Translations under genes and position numbers: made by a program
NCBI RefSeq assembly: GCF_045207785.1
Contig: NZ_CP108776.1
Coordinates: forward strand, 6,076,001 to 6,140,000
Direction: 5' to 3'
Origin: Embleya sp045207785
Lineage (GTDB): Bacteria; Actinomycetota; Actinomycetes; Streptomycetales; Streptomycetaceae
DNA length: 64,000 bases
In this document: in pieces, positions 37,463 to 45,892 of the stretch
Position numbering within the stretch: position 1 is the first letter of the stretch
How the letters are laid out: each line of letters starts with the position of its first letter
The notes under the pieces: model-generated
What the model was told of the DNA's origin: nothing
Databases searched by the model: none
Seen by the model: the letters and a program-made list of their open reading frames with translations, nothing else

Positions 37463-38731
37463 GTGAGCTCGAAAGCAAGTCGAGGTCTGGCCGCCCTGCG
37501 CGAGGACCTCTTCGACGTCCGGATCCGGACCGACCGACCACCGGCCCCCTTCGACGGCCGCGTGGTCGCGCGCGGCCTGCTCTTCCTGACGGCGGTCATC
37601 GTCGTGGGCACCCACGGGGGGGTCCTGGCCGGCTACCCCGGGGTCTCCGGCGGCCTGGCCGCGGCCTTGGGGTTCGCCGTGGGGGTGCCGATCCTGCTCG
37701 CGCCGCAGCGCCCGCTGCTCGCGTGGTGGATGTCGCTGGGCGCGACCCTGGCGAGCGCCTTCGCCGGCGAGCAGATCGGCCACGACCACGTGCAGTGGCC
37801 GTGGACCGCGTCGGGCGTCGTCGCGCAGGTGGTCGTGATGGCCTACGTCGCCTTCCACACCCCCGTGCGCGTGGTCGCGGAGACGTGGGCGATCACCGCG
37901 CTGCTCGGCGTGGTGCTGGTGCGCAACGCCCGGCAAGACCCCTCCGGTTGGGGCACCATGCCGGTGGTCGCGCTGCTGACCGCGACGGTGATGATCGTCG
38001 TGGTCGCGCTGCGCGGCCGTACCGACGCGCGCCGCGAGCTGGCCGTACAGTCCGACCTGACCTCGGTGGAACGCGAACGGCGGGCCCTCCTGGAGGAACG
38101 CGCCCGGATCGCCCGCGAGCTGCACGACGTGGTCGCGCACCACATGTCGGTGATCGCGATCCAGGCCGAGGCCGCGCCCTATCGGGTCGCCGACCCGCCG
38201 CCCGAACTGGTCAAGAGCTTCGGCACCATCCGCACCAACGCGGTCGACGCGCTGGCCGAACTCCGGCGCGTACTCGGTCTGTTGCGCGCCGAGGGGGAGA
38301 GCGGCGCCGAGCTGGACGGCCAGGGCCGACCCGCTCCGCAGCCCACCCTGGACCGGCTCCCCGAGCTGATCGAGAACGTCCGCGCGGCCGGCATGACGGT
38401 CGAGAGCGTCCTCGTCGGCACCCCGCGCCGACTGTCCCAGGGCGTCGACCTGTCCGCGTACCGGATCGCCCAGGAAGCCCTGAGCAACGCGCTGCGACAC
38501 GCGTCCGGCGCGCTCGTGCGGGTCGAGGTCGAGTACGCGCCCACCGGCGTCGGACTGCGCGTGCGCAACGAGCCGCCGCCCAACCCGGTGCCGCCGGCGC
38601 GCGACGGTTCGGGCCACGGGGTGCTGGGCATGCGCGAACGCGCGACCATGATCGGCGGCACCCTCGAAGCCGGGCATACTCCTCAAGGGGGCTATCACGT
38701 GGCCGTCTTCCTGCCGACCGAGGAGCTGTGA
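37463..38731 (+). CDS. two-component sensor histidine kinase, NarL-partner (HisKA_3) type
   Basis: A 422-residue kinase with about four to five membrane segments (45-185), a HisKA_3 box ARIARELHDVVAHHMSVIA near 206-224 with the phosphorylated His, and an HATPase domain with YRIAQEALSNALRHA near 334 and GSGHGVLGMRERA near 383. There is no extracellular sensor domain, so it probably senses a membrane signal. Start GTG 37463 is preferred; GTG 37421 is in frame. The response regulator overlaps or directly follows. Confidence 0.88.
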   Translation: MSSKASRGLAALREDLFDVRIRTDRPPAPFDGRVVARGLLFLTAVIVVGTHGGVLAGYPGVSGGLAAALGFAVGVPILLAPQRPLLAWWMSLGATLASAFAGEQIGHDHVQWPWTASGVVAQVVVMAYVAFHTPVRVVAETWAITALLGVVLVRNARQDPSGWGTMPVVALLTATVMIVVVALRGRTDARRELAVQSDLTSVERERRALLEERARIARELHDVVAHHMSVIAIQAEAAPYRVADPPPELVKSFGTIRTNAVDALAELRRVLGLLRAEGESGAELDGQGRPAPQPTLDRLPELIENVRAAGMTVESVLVGTPRRLSQGVDLSAYRIAQEALSNALRHASGALVRVEVEYAPTGVGLRVRNEPPPNPVPPARDGSGHGVLGMRERATMIGGTLEAGHTPQGGYHVAVFLPTEEL

Positions 38732-38736
38732 CGGGG

Positions 38737-39399
38737 ATGGCCATCCGGGTGTTGATCGCCGACGACCAGATGATGGTGCGCGAGGGCTTCTCGGTCCTGC
38801 TCGGCGCCCAGCCCGGGATCGAGGTCGTGGGCGAGGCGGTGGACGGGCGGGACGCGGTCGAGCAGGTCGCGGCGCTGCGCCCGGACGTGGTCCTGATGGA
38901 CGTGCGGATGCCGGTCCTGGACGGGCTCGCGGCGACCCGGCAGATCACCGCCGACGCGGGCGCCACGACGCGGGTCCTGGTGCTGACCACGTTCGACCTG
39001 GACGAGTACGTGTACGAGGCGCTGCGGGCGGGTGCGAGCGGCTTCCTGCTCAAGGACGCCTCCGCGATCCAGCTCGCGCACGCGGTACGGGTGGTGGCCG
39101 CCGGCGAGGCGCTCCTCGCGCCGACCGTGACGCGCCGGCTGATCGCCGAGTTCGCCCGCCTCGGCGGCCCGAGCGGGGCGCCGCACGGGCGCGTGGACCG
39201 GCTCACGGAGCGGGAGACCGAGGTCCTGACGCTGATCGCGCAGGGGCTGTCCAACGCCGAGATCGCCACGCACCTGGTGCTCAGCGAGCAGACGGTCAAG
39301 ACGCACGTGAGCCGATTGCTGACCAAGCTCAACCTGCGCGACCGCACGCAGGCGGCGGTCTTCGCGTACGAGAACGGCGTGCGGCGGGTGGGCGACTGA
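38737..39399 (+). CDS. LuxR/NarL-family response regulator
   Basis: A 220-residue regulator with a receiver domain (phospho-acceptor Asp55 in VVLMDVRMPVLDG, acidic DD at 9-10, Lys in FLLKDAS near 105) and a C-terminal NarL HTH (LTERETEVLTLIAQGLSNAE near 154). It pairs with the kinase just upstream. ATG 38737 is used; a GTG at 38728 overlapping the kinase stop would add three residues. Confidence 0.92.
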   Translation: MAIRVLIADDQMMVREGFSVLLGAQPGIEVVGEAVDGRDAVEQVAALRPDVVLMDVRMPVLDGLAATRQITADAGATTRVLVLTTFDLDEYVYEALRAGASGFLLKDASAIQLAHAVRVVAAGEALLAPTVTRRLIAEFARLGGPSGAPHGRVDRLTERETEVLTLIAQGLSNAEIATHLVLSEQTVKTHVSRLLTKLNLRDRTQAAVFAYENGVRRVGD

Positions 39400-39519
39400 G
39401 GTCGCGGGACGGGCAAGCCGGGACGGGACGAGGGAGGGGGCCGGATGTTACCGAAGTGTCATCCGGCGCCGGCTGTCGGCCGTTGACACCCGCCGTGACG
39501 GGCGTGTGGGGTGGTACAC

Positions 39520-39969
39520 ATGGCGACGCTATTCGAGCACGCCGGCGGACACGAGGGTCTCCGCCGATTCATCGAGGTCTTCTATGCCAAATTCACGAAC
39601 GACCCACTGATCAAACCGCTGCTGGGTCATGAACGCCCCGAACACATCGAGCACTTGACCGCCTTCACCGCCGAGACCTTCGGCGGTCCGGACGATTTCT
39701 CCCGCAGCATGGGCGGGTTCATGCATCTGATCTCGGTGCACCGCGGCCTGCGCATCTCCGAGGACCAGCGACAGCGCTTCGTCGACCTGTACATGGAGGC
39801 CGCCGACGAAGCCGGCCTGCCCGACGACGGCCCCTTTCGCGAAGCCCTGCGCTCCCACGTCGAGTTCGGCTCACACGTGGCCGTACAGAACTCGCACGCC
39901 ACGACCGACGCCGAGCTGCACCCCCTCCGCGAGGTCCCCATGTGGAACTGGCCGACCGCGACGGAGTAG
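39520..39969 (+). CDS. truncated haemoglobin, group II type
   Basis: A 149-residue 2/2 globin: FEHAGGHEGLRRFIEVFY at the start (B helix with Phe/Tyr), FGGP at 54-57, and the probable proximal haem His74 in HLISVHRGL; it ends VPMWNWPTATE as in actinobacterial group II proteins. Roles include NO/O2 chemistry and oxidative stress. ATG 39520 is preferred; GTG 39511 would add MVH. It follows the response regulator after 120 bp. Confidence 0.88.
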   Translation: MATLFEHAGGHEGLRRFIEVFYAKFTNDPLIKPLLGHERPEHIEHLTAFTAETFGGPDDFSRSMGGFMHLISVHRGLRISEDQRQRFVDLYMEAADEAGLPDDGPFREALRSHVEFGSHVAVQNSHATTDAELHPLREVPMWNWPTATE

Positions 39970-40028
39970 CCCGACGAGTGGCGGGGAGCGGCGCGCCGGC
40001 TCGACGGATCGGCAGGACCGACGCCTTC

Positions 40029-40070
40029 GCCGGGTGGGGGTGCGCCGCCCGCGATCCACCCCCACCCGGC
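40029..40070. terminator. terminator between truncated haemoglobin and RidA genes
   Basis: GCCGGGTGGGGGT at 40029-40041 pairs perfectly with ACCCCCACCCGGC at 40058-40070 around a 16-nt loop. It lies between convergent genes. Confidence 0.7.
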
Positions 40071-40076
40071 TCGTCG

Positions 40077-40472
40077 TCAGGGGCGTACCGCGATCGCGTC
40101 CACCTCGAAGAGCATCCCGGGCAGGGCCAGCGACGCCACCCCGCTGAGTGTCTGCGTCGGCGGCCGGGCGCCCCAGATCTCGCCGATCGCCTTGCCGAGA
40201 ATCGACAGCTTGTCGGAGTCGTGGTCGACGATGTGGGTGCGCAACTGCACGATGTGCTCCAACCCGAGCCCCACCGCGTCCAACGCGATCCGCAGATTCC
40301 CGAACGACTCCTCCACCTGTTCGGCGAAGTCGTCGGTCGTGACATGTCCGTCGGCATCCGACGCGTACTGTCCGGCGACGAAGACGAGCTCCCCGGACGC
40401 CACGGCCACGTGGCTGTACCCGAAATGCACCGGATCGTGCAGGCCGGCGGGGTTGATGATGCGATGCGACAT
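40077..40472 (-). CDS. RidA-family (YjgF/YER057c/UK114) protein
   Basis: A 131-residue RidA-family protein: INPAGLHDPVHFGYSH near 5-20, FVAGQYASDADG near 34-45, and the C-terminal LPGMLFEVDAIAV. RidA proper hydrolyses enamine/imine intermediates; the usual catalytic Arg near 105 is not evident, so it may be one of the other subfamilies. ATG 40472 is preceded by GGAGGG. The frame is open further upstream, without conserved sequence. Confidence 0.85.
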   Translation of the reverse strand: MSHRIINPAGLHDPVHFGYSHVAVASGELVFVAGQYASDADGHVTTDDFAEQVEESFGNLRIALDAVGLGLEHIVQLRTHIVDHDSDKLSILGKAIGEIWGARPPTQTLSGVASLALPGMLFEVDAIAVRP

Positions 40473-40641
40473 GGTCGGCGTCCCTCCGAAGCGGTTGGTC
40501 GTGAGGTACAGGGACGAAGCGCACCGGATCATTCCCGGCGGTGCCATTCGTCCGAACGGTGGGACGGCCGGCCCGTGTCCTCTCGTGGCGGGGTGCCCGG
40601 CCGGGTCGACGAAGCGTGTCGGCGCGGCCGGGACCGGGTGC

Positions 40642-41277
40642 TCAGGCCGCCGGGCCACCGGTGCCCGGGATGCCGGCCGGGGCGTCCATCACCGCGTCGA
40701 TCAGTCCGTACTCCTTCGCCTCGGTCGCGGTGAACCACCGGTCGCGGTCGGAGTCGCGGGTGATGGTCTCGATGGACTGGCCGGAGTGTCGGGCGATCAG
40801 GTCCGCCATCTCGTGCTTGGTGCGCAGGAGCTGCTCGGCGTAGATCCGGATGTCGGTCGCGGAGCCCGCCAGGCCCGCCGAGGGCTGGTGCATCAGGATC
40901 TTGGTGTGCGGGAGCGCGAACCGCTTGCCGGCGGTGCCCGCCGTGAGCAGGAACTGGCCCATGGAGGCGCAGAATCCCATGGCGATCGTGACGACGTCGT
41001 TGCGGATGTACTGCATGGTGTCGTAGACGGCCATGCCCGCGGTGATCGAGCCGCCGGGTGAGTTGATGTACAGGTATATGTCCTCGTCGGACGCGGCGGC
41101 CAGCATCAGGAGCTGGGCCGTGATCCGGTTGGCGATGTCGTCGTCGACCTCCTTGCCGAGGAAGATGATTCGTTCGCCCAACAGTCTGTTGTACACCTGG
41201 TCGCCGAATCCGCCGGGGATGTCGGCCGCGGCCTCCGGCGTGAGTGGCGCGGGGGTGGTGAGCATCGCTGCCTGCAT
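40642..41277 (-). CDS. clpP: ATP-dependent Clp protease proteolytic subunit
   Basis: A 211-residue serine protease that forms the ClpP barrel with Clp ATPases. Catalytic triad Ser105 (GFCASMGQF), His130 (ILMHQPSAG) and Asp179 (DSDRDRWF) is intact; the handle and INSPGGSITAG strand are normal. The ATG at 41277 has AAGGGAAG just upstream, so it can be translated on its own. The same frame continues upstream without a stop into a TetR-like coding region, so a longer fused product is formally possible. It is a solitary clpP paralogue; no second clpP or clpX is adjacent. Confidence 0.92.
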   Translation of the reverse strand: MQAAMLTTPAPLTPEAAADIPGGFGDQVYNRLLGERIIFLGKEVDDDIANRITAQLLMLAAASDEDIYLYINSPGGSITAGMAVYDTMQYIRNDVVTIAMGFCASMGQFLLTAGTAGKRFALPHTKILMHQPSAGLAGSATDIRIYAEQLLRTKHEMADLIARHSGQSIETITRDSDRDRWFTATEAKEYGLIDAVMDAPAGIPGTGGPAA

Positions 41278-42102
41278 GTCGCTTCCCTTCGGTGAGACCT
41301 CCGGTGCGCGCCTTCGTCGTCGTTCGTCCGTCGAGCCTCGACGCCTGATTTTCGATGTGCTTTTCGAAGTGCAGGTCGATGTGCGGTTCGTTGCCTGGTC
41401 CGACCGGGAGTTCGAGGTGGACTCGGACTCGGGGCGCGGCCCTCGGGGCGGCTCGATCGTCGATGTTCGATCCGCGACCGTCGGCTGACGGCGAAGGTGA
41501 TCACGTGTGGAGGGGTCCTGCTCGGCCCAGGCCGAACGGGTGTTGTCGAAAGCCTGATCGATGAGATCGGCGAGGGGTTCGGCGCCGTCGCCGTCCACCC
41601 ACGCCTCGGTCGCGGAACCGGCCGTGCCGACGCAGACGGCGGTCAGCGTGCGGACCCGCAGGTCGGTGTCGGGGAGCCCGAGCCGGCCGGCGAGCCACGG
41701 GATGAGGGCGGCCATCACCCGGGTGTGCCATTCCCAGGTGGCGGCGCGCAGTTCGGGTGTCCGGTAGACGAGTCGCAACCGGTCGAGCAGCAGCCCCTGG
41801 TTCGAGAACTGCGCGTAGCCCTCGCGGTAGCCGCGCCGGACCGCCTCCAGTAGCGGCAGGTCGGCGGGCTGGCGGTGGAAGCACTCGGCCATCCGGGCGT
41901 CGTCCTCGTCGTCGCAGAACACGATGTCTTCCTTCGTGGCGCAGTGCCGGAAGAACGTGCTGGACGAGATACCGGCCGCCTCGGCGACCTGCTGGACGGT
42001 GACGTCGGCGTAGCCCTGCTCGGTGAACAGGCGAATCCCCGCGGCCTGGATCTCGGCACGGGTCTCGCGCCGCCTGCGGGCCCGCAGTTCCTCACCGCTC
42101 AC
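41278..42102 (-). CDS. TetR-family regulator reading frame lacking its own stop, continuous with clpP
   Basis: From GTG 42102 the frame encodes a TetR/AcrR protein: HTH DVTVQQVAEAAGISSSTFFR near 34-53 and a MftR-like C-terminal domain to about residue 195 (LIDQAFDNTRSAWAEQD). No stop follows; the frame runs on through about 80 Ser/Thr/Arg-rich residues into ClpP. In a sampled stretch of this linker (near 41340-41400) only about 12 of 21 third positions are G or C, far below the neighbouring genes, so it looks like intergenic DNA that lost a stop. Either a real TetR-ClpP fusion, a TetR with a long tail ending inside clpP, or a sequencing indel explains it. Confidence 0.7.
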
Positions 42103-42519
42103 GGTGTCGTGCTCCCCGGTCGGGTCGATCCCCGAATGGGATCGACTGTCATGATGAAAGTCTGTGTCATTCCATCAACTCCTCACAAGCGGGAGGGATA
42201 AGCCCTCAGCGGAATCGCCTCGCGGTCAGTCGGTGTCGGTGGTGTCCGTCCGTTCGGGCCCCGACCGGTGTGCGCTCGGTGCGGGCGGCGTCGTCGGGAT
42301 TCATGGTGTCGGCCTATCTTCTTGCCGAGACCGGGAGTCTCGACAATGGCCTCCGCGGGCCCCGCGCAACGGGGTTGCCCCAGGGCCGTGCCGCCCGCCG
42401 AAAAAAGATGGCCGAGATCGGGAACCCGGGGAGGACTCGCGCGTCTGGATGTCCGTCACCGAATGGTGGCGACCGCCGTCTTCGGACGGTGGTCCGTTCG
42501 ACGTCCCGCAAGGAGAACG
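42103..42519. other. 417-bp gap upstream of the LAETG protein
   Basis: No credible gene. The left end contains the TetR promoter with a direct repeat of TGTCAT (near 42147 and 42166) that might be an operator. The right end carries the AAGGAG ribosome site of the LAETG gene. Confidence 0.5.
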
Positions 42520-43011
42520 GTGTTCATTCCTCCCCAGCGCAGCACGTCCGCTTCCCCCACGGCCGGTCGCGCCCGCGTTCGGGCCGGTCGCGTGATCGGT
42601 GCCGGCTTCGTGCTGGCCGCCTCGCTCGCGCTGCTGCCCCAGACCGCGGCCGTCGCCGCCGACGGGCCGGCGCCGTCGAATCCGACGCCCGTCTCGGCCG
42701 ACCGGGTCCCCTCGACCGCCCCGACGCCCCCGACGCCCAGGGCACCGCAGCCCACGCCCCCCACCGCGGAGCGGAACGCGTCGGTAACTCCGACCAACCC
42801 TCCGCAGCCCGCGGATTCGGCCCGCAAGCCGGGTGACCCGGCTCGGCCGAACGCCGGGTCGGTCACCCCGACCCCGGCGCCGGAGGGCCGACTGGCCGAG
42901 ACCGGCGGTAGCGACAAGACCGCGATGCTGATCGGCGGCGGCGCGGTGCTGCTCGTCCTCGGTGCCGGAACGGTTGTCTTCGCCCGGCGCCGCGGTCGCG
43001 TCGCGGCCTGA
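42520..43011 (+). CDS. small secreted cell-wall protein with LAETG sortase signal
   Basis: A 163-residue exported protein. A signal peptide with hydrophobic core VIGAGFVLAASLALLP (25-40) and AVA-ADG cleavage is followed by a Pro/Thr/Ala-rich stalk (50-122) and a sortase signal: LAETG at 125-129, membrane helix about 134-155, and Arg-rich tail RRRGR. LAxTG is the class E sortase motif of high-G+C actinobacteria. The stalk has no enzymatic domain. GTG 42520 is preceded by AAGGAG; this start places the signal peptide correctly. A strong hairpin follows. Confidence 0.87.
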   Translation: MFIPPQRSTSASPTAGRARVRAGRVIGAGFVLAASLALLPQTAAVAADGPAPSNPTPVSADRVPSTAPTPPTPRAPQPTPPTAERNASVTPTNPPQPADSARKPGDPARPNAGSVTPTPAPEGRLAETGGSDKTAMLIGGGAVLLVLGAGTVVFARRRGRVAA

Positions 43012-43018
43012 CGCCGGA

Positions 43019-43066
43019 ACCGGCCGGCGGGCCCGGGACGTGACTGTTCCGGGCCCGCCGGCCGGT
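43019..43066. terminator. 18-bp hairpin terminator
   Basis: ACCGGCCGGCGGGCCCGG at 43019-43036 and its exact complement at 43049-43066 enclose a 12-nt loop, starting 7 nt after the LAETG gene stop. It separates that gene from the sigma factor gene. Confidence 0.88.
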
Positions 43067-43103
43067 CCCGCGATCGCCCCACCGGTACGGGTCCGAGGAG
43101 TTC

Positions 43104-43727
43104 ATGACCATCCAGGAGTCACACGTCCGGGGTCGGCACGAGCCGAGCCCGGCCTTCGCCGCGCCGTCCGGCGAGGCCGCCCCGCCCCGACGGCGCGTCT
43201 TCGGCCTGTTCCGCCGCCGGACCCGGGAGGTCGGCGAGCCGCCGCCGACCATGACGCAGCTCTACCACGCGCACCGGATGCGGCTGGTGCGGCTGGCCAC
43301 GCTCCTGGTCGACGACCAGGAGACCGCGGAGGACGTCGTCCAGGAGGCGTTCACGGCGGCGTTCCGGCGGCACGGCGCGCGGCTGGGGGAGTTGGACGAC
43401 CCGCCCGCGTACCTGCGGCGCTGCGTCGTCAACGGCGCGCGGTCGGTGCTGCGCCGGCGGCGGACCGCCCGCGCGTGGGTGCCGCCCGTGGCCCCACCGG
43501 TGGCCTCGCCCGAGGACGACGCGTTGCGCGCCGAACGCGACCGGCGACTACGGCACGCCCTGGGCCTGCTGACGAGGCGTCAACGCGAGGTGCTGGTGCT
43601 GCGCTACTGGGAGAACCTCAGCGAGGTCGAGATCGCCGGCACGCTGGGCATCCCGTCCGGCACCGTGAAATCCACCGCGAGTCGCGGGCTGACCGCGCTG
43701 CACAAGTTGTTGGAGGACGACGCGTGA
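43104..43727 (+). CDS. SigE-family ECF RNA polymerase sigma factor
   Basis: A 207-residue sigma factor with a 45-residue basic N-extension, region 2 (LYHAHRMRLVRLATLLVDDQ near 53, DVVQEAFTAAFRR near 77) and region 4 (LTRRQREVLVLRYWENLSEV near 155, PSGTVKSTASRGL near 184). It resembles the actinobacterial SigE-like group. Its stop overlaps the GTG of a single-pass membrane protein gene, the probable partner. Confidence 0.88.
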   Translation: MTIQESHVRGRHEPSPAFAAPSGEAAPPRRRVFGLFRRRTREVGEPPPTMTQLYHAHRMRLVRLATLLVDDQETAEDVVQEAFTAAFRRHGARLGELDDPPAYLRRCVVNGARSVLRRRRTARAWVPPVAPPVASPEDDALRAERDRRLRHALGLLTRRQREVLVLRYWENLSEVEIAGTLGIPSGTVKSTASRGLTALHKLLEDDA

Positions 43728-44239
43728 CCCGACACGGCGGTGCGCCCGAGCGGTCGGGGACCGACGACCACTCGGCCCTCGAGGCCGAACTGCGCGACTG
43801 GCTGGGTCGACGGGCCGAAGCGGTGACCCCGGCGACACTGCGAGCCCGCGAGGTACCGCTGCCCGACCCGCCCGTACGCCGGCGCCGCGTCCCGTTGCGT
43901 CTGGCCGTTCCGGCGGCGGCACTCGCCTTGGCGGCGGTCGGCTGGGCGCTGACGACCACGACCGCGGACGAGCCCCGTCCGGTGACCGTACCGCCGGCCG
44001 GCCCGGCTCCCGCGGCCACGGCGACGACCGCGCCCCCGTCAACGGCCGCGGCCACGCCCACCACGCCCACCACGCCCCCCACGCCCCCCGCACCTCCGGC
44101 TTCGCCGGCGGCGACGGAACGCCCGACCGCCCCGACCGATTCGAGCGCCACCTCGGCCACCCCCGCAACCCTGCCGACCGGCCGCCGGATCACCCCCGAC
44201 CCGCCATCACGAAGTGCGCCACCGCGCTCGGTCCGCTGA
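43724..44239 (+). CDS. single-pass membrane protein, probable sigma-factor partner
   Basis: A 171-residue protein: a cytoplasmic N-domain of about 65 residues (ALEAELRDWLGRRAEAVTPA), one membrane helix near 66-82 (LRLAVPAAALALAAVGWAL), then a Thr/Pro/Ala-rich extracytoplasmic tail. It begins at GTG 43724 in overlap with the sigma stop. It lacks the HxxxCxxC zinc-finger of typical anti-sigma factors, so a regulatory role is inferred from position only. Confidence 0.7.
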   Translation: MTRHGGAPERSGTDDHSALEAELRDWLGRRAEAVTPATLRAREVPLPDPPVRRRRVPLRLAVPAAALALAAVGWALTTTTADEPRPVTVPPAGPAPAATATTAPPSTAAATPTTPTTPPTPPAPPASPAATERPTAPTDSSATSATPATLPTGRRITPDPPSRSAPPRSVR

Positions 44240-44331
44240 GGACCGCCCCCGACACCGACGCCTGTGGCGATCGCGGGCGAGCCCACGGCGGGTGGGGCAG
44301 AGGGACGACGGCTTCCGGTGGGCCGCCGCGT

Positions 44332-44835
44332 CTACCTACCGGTTCGGCCGTCGGTGAGTTCGCGGATCACGTCGAGGTGGCCGTTGTGGCGGGCGGTCTC
44401 CTCGATCAGGTGCAGGAGGACCCAGCGGAGGTTGGGGTGGCGGCCGTCGCGGAACGGGCGCTTCGCCGGGGTATCCAGGTCGGTGTCGGCCACCAGTTCG
44501 CGGTAGCGCGCGCTTTGCGCCTCGTACTCGGCGAGCAGGTCCGCCAGGGGGACGTCGAGCGCGATCCGCATTTCGCGGTCGGGGTCCTCGTCCGTCCACG
44601 GGCCCTCGTCCTCCCGGCCGAGGAACATCACCTCGAACCAGTAGTACTCGACCCAGCGGAGGTGGCCGATCAACCCGCACAGGGTCATCAGCGGGGAGCC
44701 GGGGAGCGGTGCGTTGCGAGCGTCGTCGGCGGAAACGCTCTCGCACTTGGACCGGGCCGTGCTCCGGACGTAGTCGAGGAACGTGGTCAGCGAGGCGCGC
44801 TCGTCGCCGGTGGGCGGTGTATCGGTTCGTGTCAT
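44332..44835 (-). CDS. DinB-family (DUF664) protein
   Basis: A 167-residue four-helix-bundle protein: TFLDYVRSTARSKCESVSA near 18-36, HLRWVEYYWFEVMF near 58-71 and LLHLIEETARHNGHLDVIRE near 140-159. Two of the three usual metal-site histidines are visible (H58 and the ARHNGHLD pair). The family includes thiol-dependent transferases; this member's substrate is unknown. Confidence 0.85.
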   Translation of the reverse strand: MTRTDTPPTGDERASLTTFLDYVRSTARSKCESVSADDARNAPLPGSPLMTLCGLIGHLRWVEYYWFEVMFLGREDEGPWTDEDPDREMRIALDVPLADLLAEYEAQSARYRELVADTDLDTPAKRPFRDGRHPNLRWVLLHLIEETARHNGHLDVIRELTDGRTGR

Positions 44836-44843
44836 CGGGGACG

Positions 44844-44972
44844 ATGATCTGCGATCTTCCCGCGGAAGTCGAACACGGCCGGACCAACCCCGGCGACGTC
44901 GAGGCGGACGTGCTCCGGTGGATCGCGCCGGCCCTGCCGCGCCATGTGACGAAGCCGCGGCCGAGCCGCTGA
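44844..44972 (+). CDS. possible 42-residue protein or gene remnant
   Basis: A short frame MICDLPAEVEHG... with about 88% G/C at third positions, ending VTKPRPSR. It overlaps nothing and starts 9 nt from the divergent DinB start. No family and no clear ribosome site. Coding bias is the only support; it could be a remnant of a larger gene. Confidence 0.3.
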   Translation: MICDLPAEVEHGRTNPGDVEADVLRWIAPALPRHVTKPRPSR

Positions 44973-45029
44973 GCCGCGTCGATCCATGGTCGACTCCACA
45001 GCGCCGGCTTTGGTTTCTATGCTTGCGGC

Positions 45030-45731
45030 GTGACCGACCCCAATGACCTCGATGTCCGACCGGCGTTCTCGCCGTCCGCAGCCGCCACCGCCCGGGGGGT
45101 GATGGCGCTTACCTGCGAGCGTGTGGCCGCGACATTGGCTTCGTACGAGCTGCGGGTCCTGCCGTCGACCGTGGCCCAGTGGGAAGCCGGGACCGAACGA
45201 CCGAACGAAGCCGAACTGCGCGCCCTCGCCAAATCCCTGGTCGTCCCCATCGGCCAACTCATGGGTGGGCGACCGACGAACCTCCAGGACCACCGGATCG
45301 CGGCCGGGTTTACCCGCCCCGAACTCGCCAACCGCGTGCGGATGAAGGAAGTCGGCTACGCCCGGCTCGAACGCGCCAACAAGTGGCGCGCCGACGAGGA
45401 GCGCACCGGATTCCTGGTCCGCGCCCTCGGCCTGTCGATGCGCGACCTCGCCGAAGTCTCCGGCGTGGGTCCGGAGTTGGAGGGCCTGCTGGCCGAGGCC
45501 GTGGTCGGCCGCTGGAAGACCCGGCTGCCGGACATCACCCGGCTGACCGGCCTGCGACGCAAGCGGATCGGCGACGTGCTCGAGGCGCTGAGCTCGGTCT
45601 TCCCCGAGGGCATGGACGTCGCCGACGTGCCGCGAGCCGCCGTGGTCGAGCGCTTCTGGGGCCTGCTCGGCGATCCGGTCGCGGACCCGGGGGCGCCGGG
45701 CGTATGGCTGTTGCAGGGACGCTTCGCGTAA
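45030..45731 (+). CDS. helix-turn-helix (XRE-like) DNA-binding protein
   Basis: A 233-residue protein with two consecutive HTH-like segments: RVAATLASYELRVLPSTVAQ WEAGTERP near 31-58 (the QWEAG recognition motif of XRE proteins) and TRPELANRVRMKEVGYARLE near 94-113. The C-terminal part (about 140-233) is not recognised. GTG 45030. No toxin or protease partner is adjacent; a bidirectional terminator follows. Confidence 0.75.
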   Translation: MTDPNDLDVRPAFSPSAAATARGVMALTCERVAATLASYELRVLPSTVAQWEAGTERPNEAELRALAKSLVVPIGQLMGGRPTNLQDHRIAAGFTRPELANRVRMKEVGYARLERANKWRADEERTGFLVRALGLSMRDLAEVSGVGPELEGLLAEAVVGRWKTRLPDITRLTGLRRKRIGDVLEALSSVFPEGMDVADVPRAAVVERFWGLLGDPVADPGAPGVWLLQGRFA

Positions 45732-45796
45732 TCCGTACGAGAGCACCCGGTCCCGGTGTCCGGCACGGCATTCGGTCCGAGGCCCGTACGCAACCC

Positions 45797-45838
45797 GGTC
45801 CTGATGCCCCGTCGGACAGTCGACGGGGCATCGGGACC
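45797..45838. terminator. bidirectional terminator
   Basis: GATGCCCCGTCG at 45803-45814 and CGACGGGGCATC at 45821-45832 with loop GACAGT, extended by six further pairs (including one G-T) to 45797-45838 and followed by CTTT. It separates the convergent HTH and anti-sigma genes. Confidence 0.88.
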
Positions 45839-45892
45839 CTTTCCCGGCCCGATGCTTCCGGTTCCCGGACCGCCGCGGCCGGGACGATCGGG

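Noticed and set aside
39483..39519. TTGACA 39483 as the truncated haemoglobin promoter
   Set aside because: The nearest TA-rich hexamer is too far (about 26 nt) for a -10 element.
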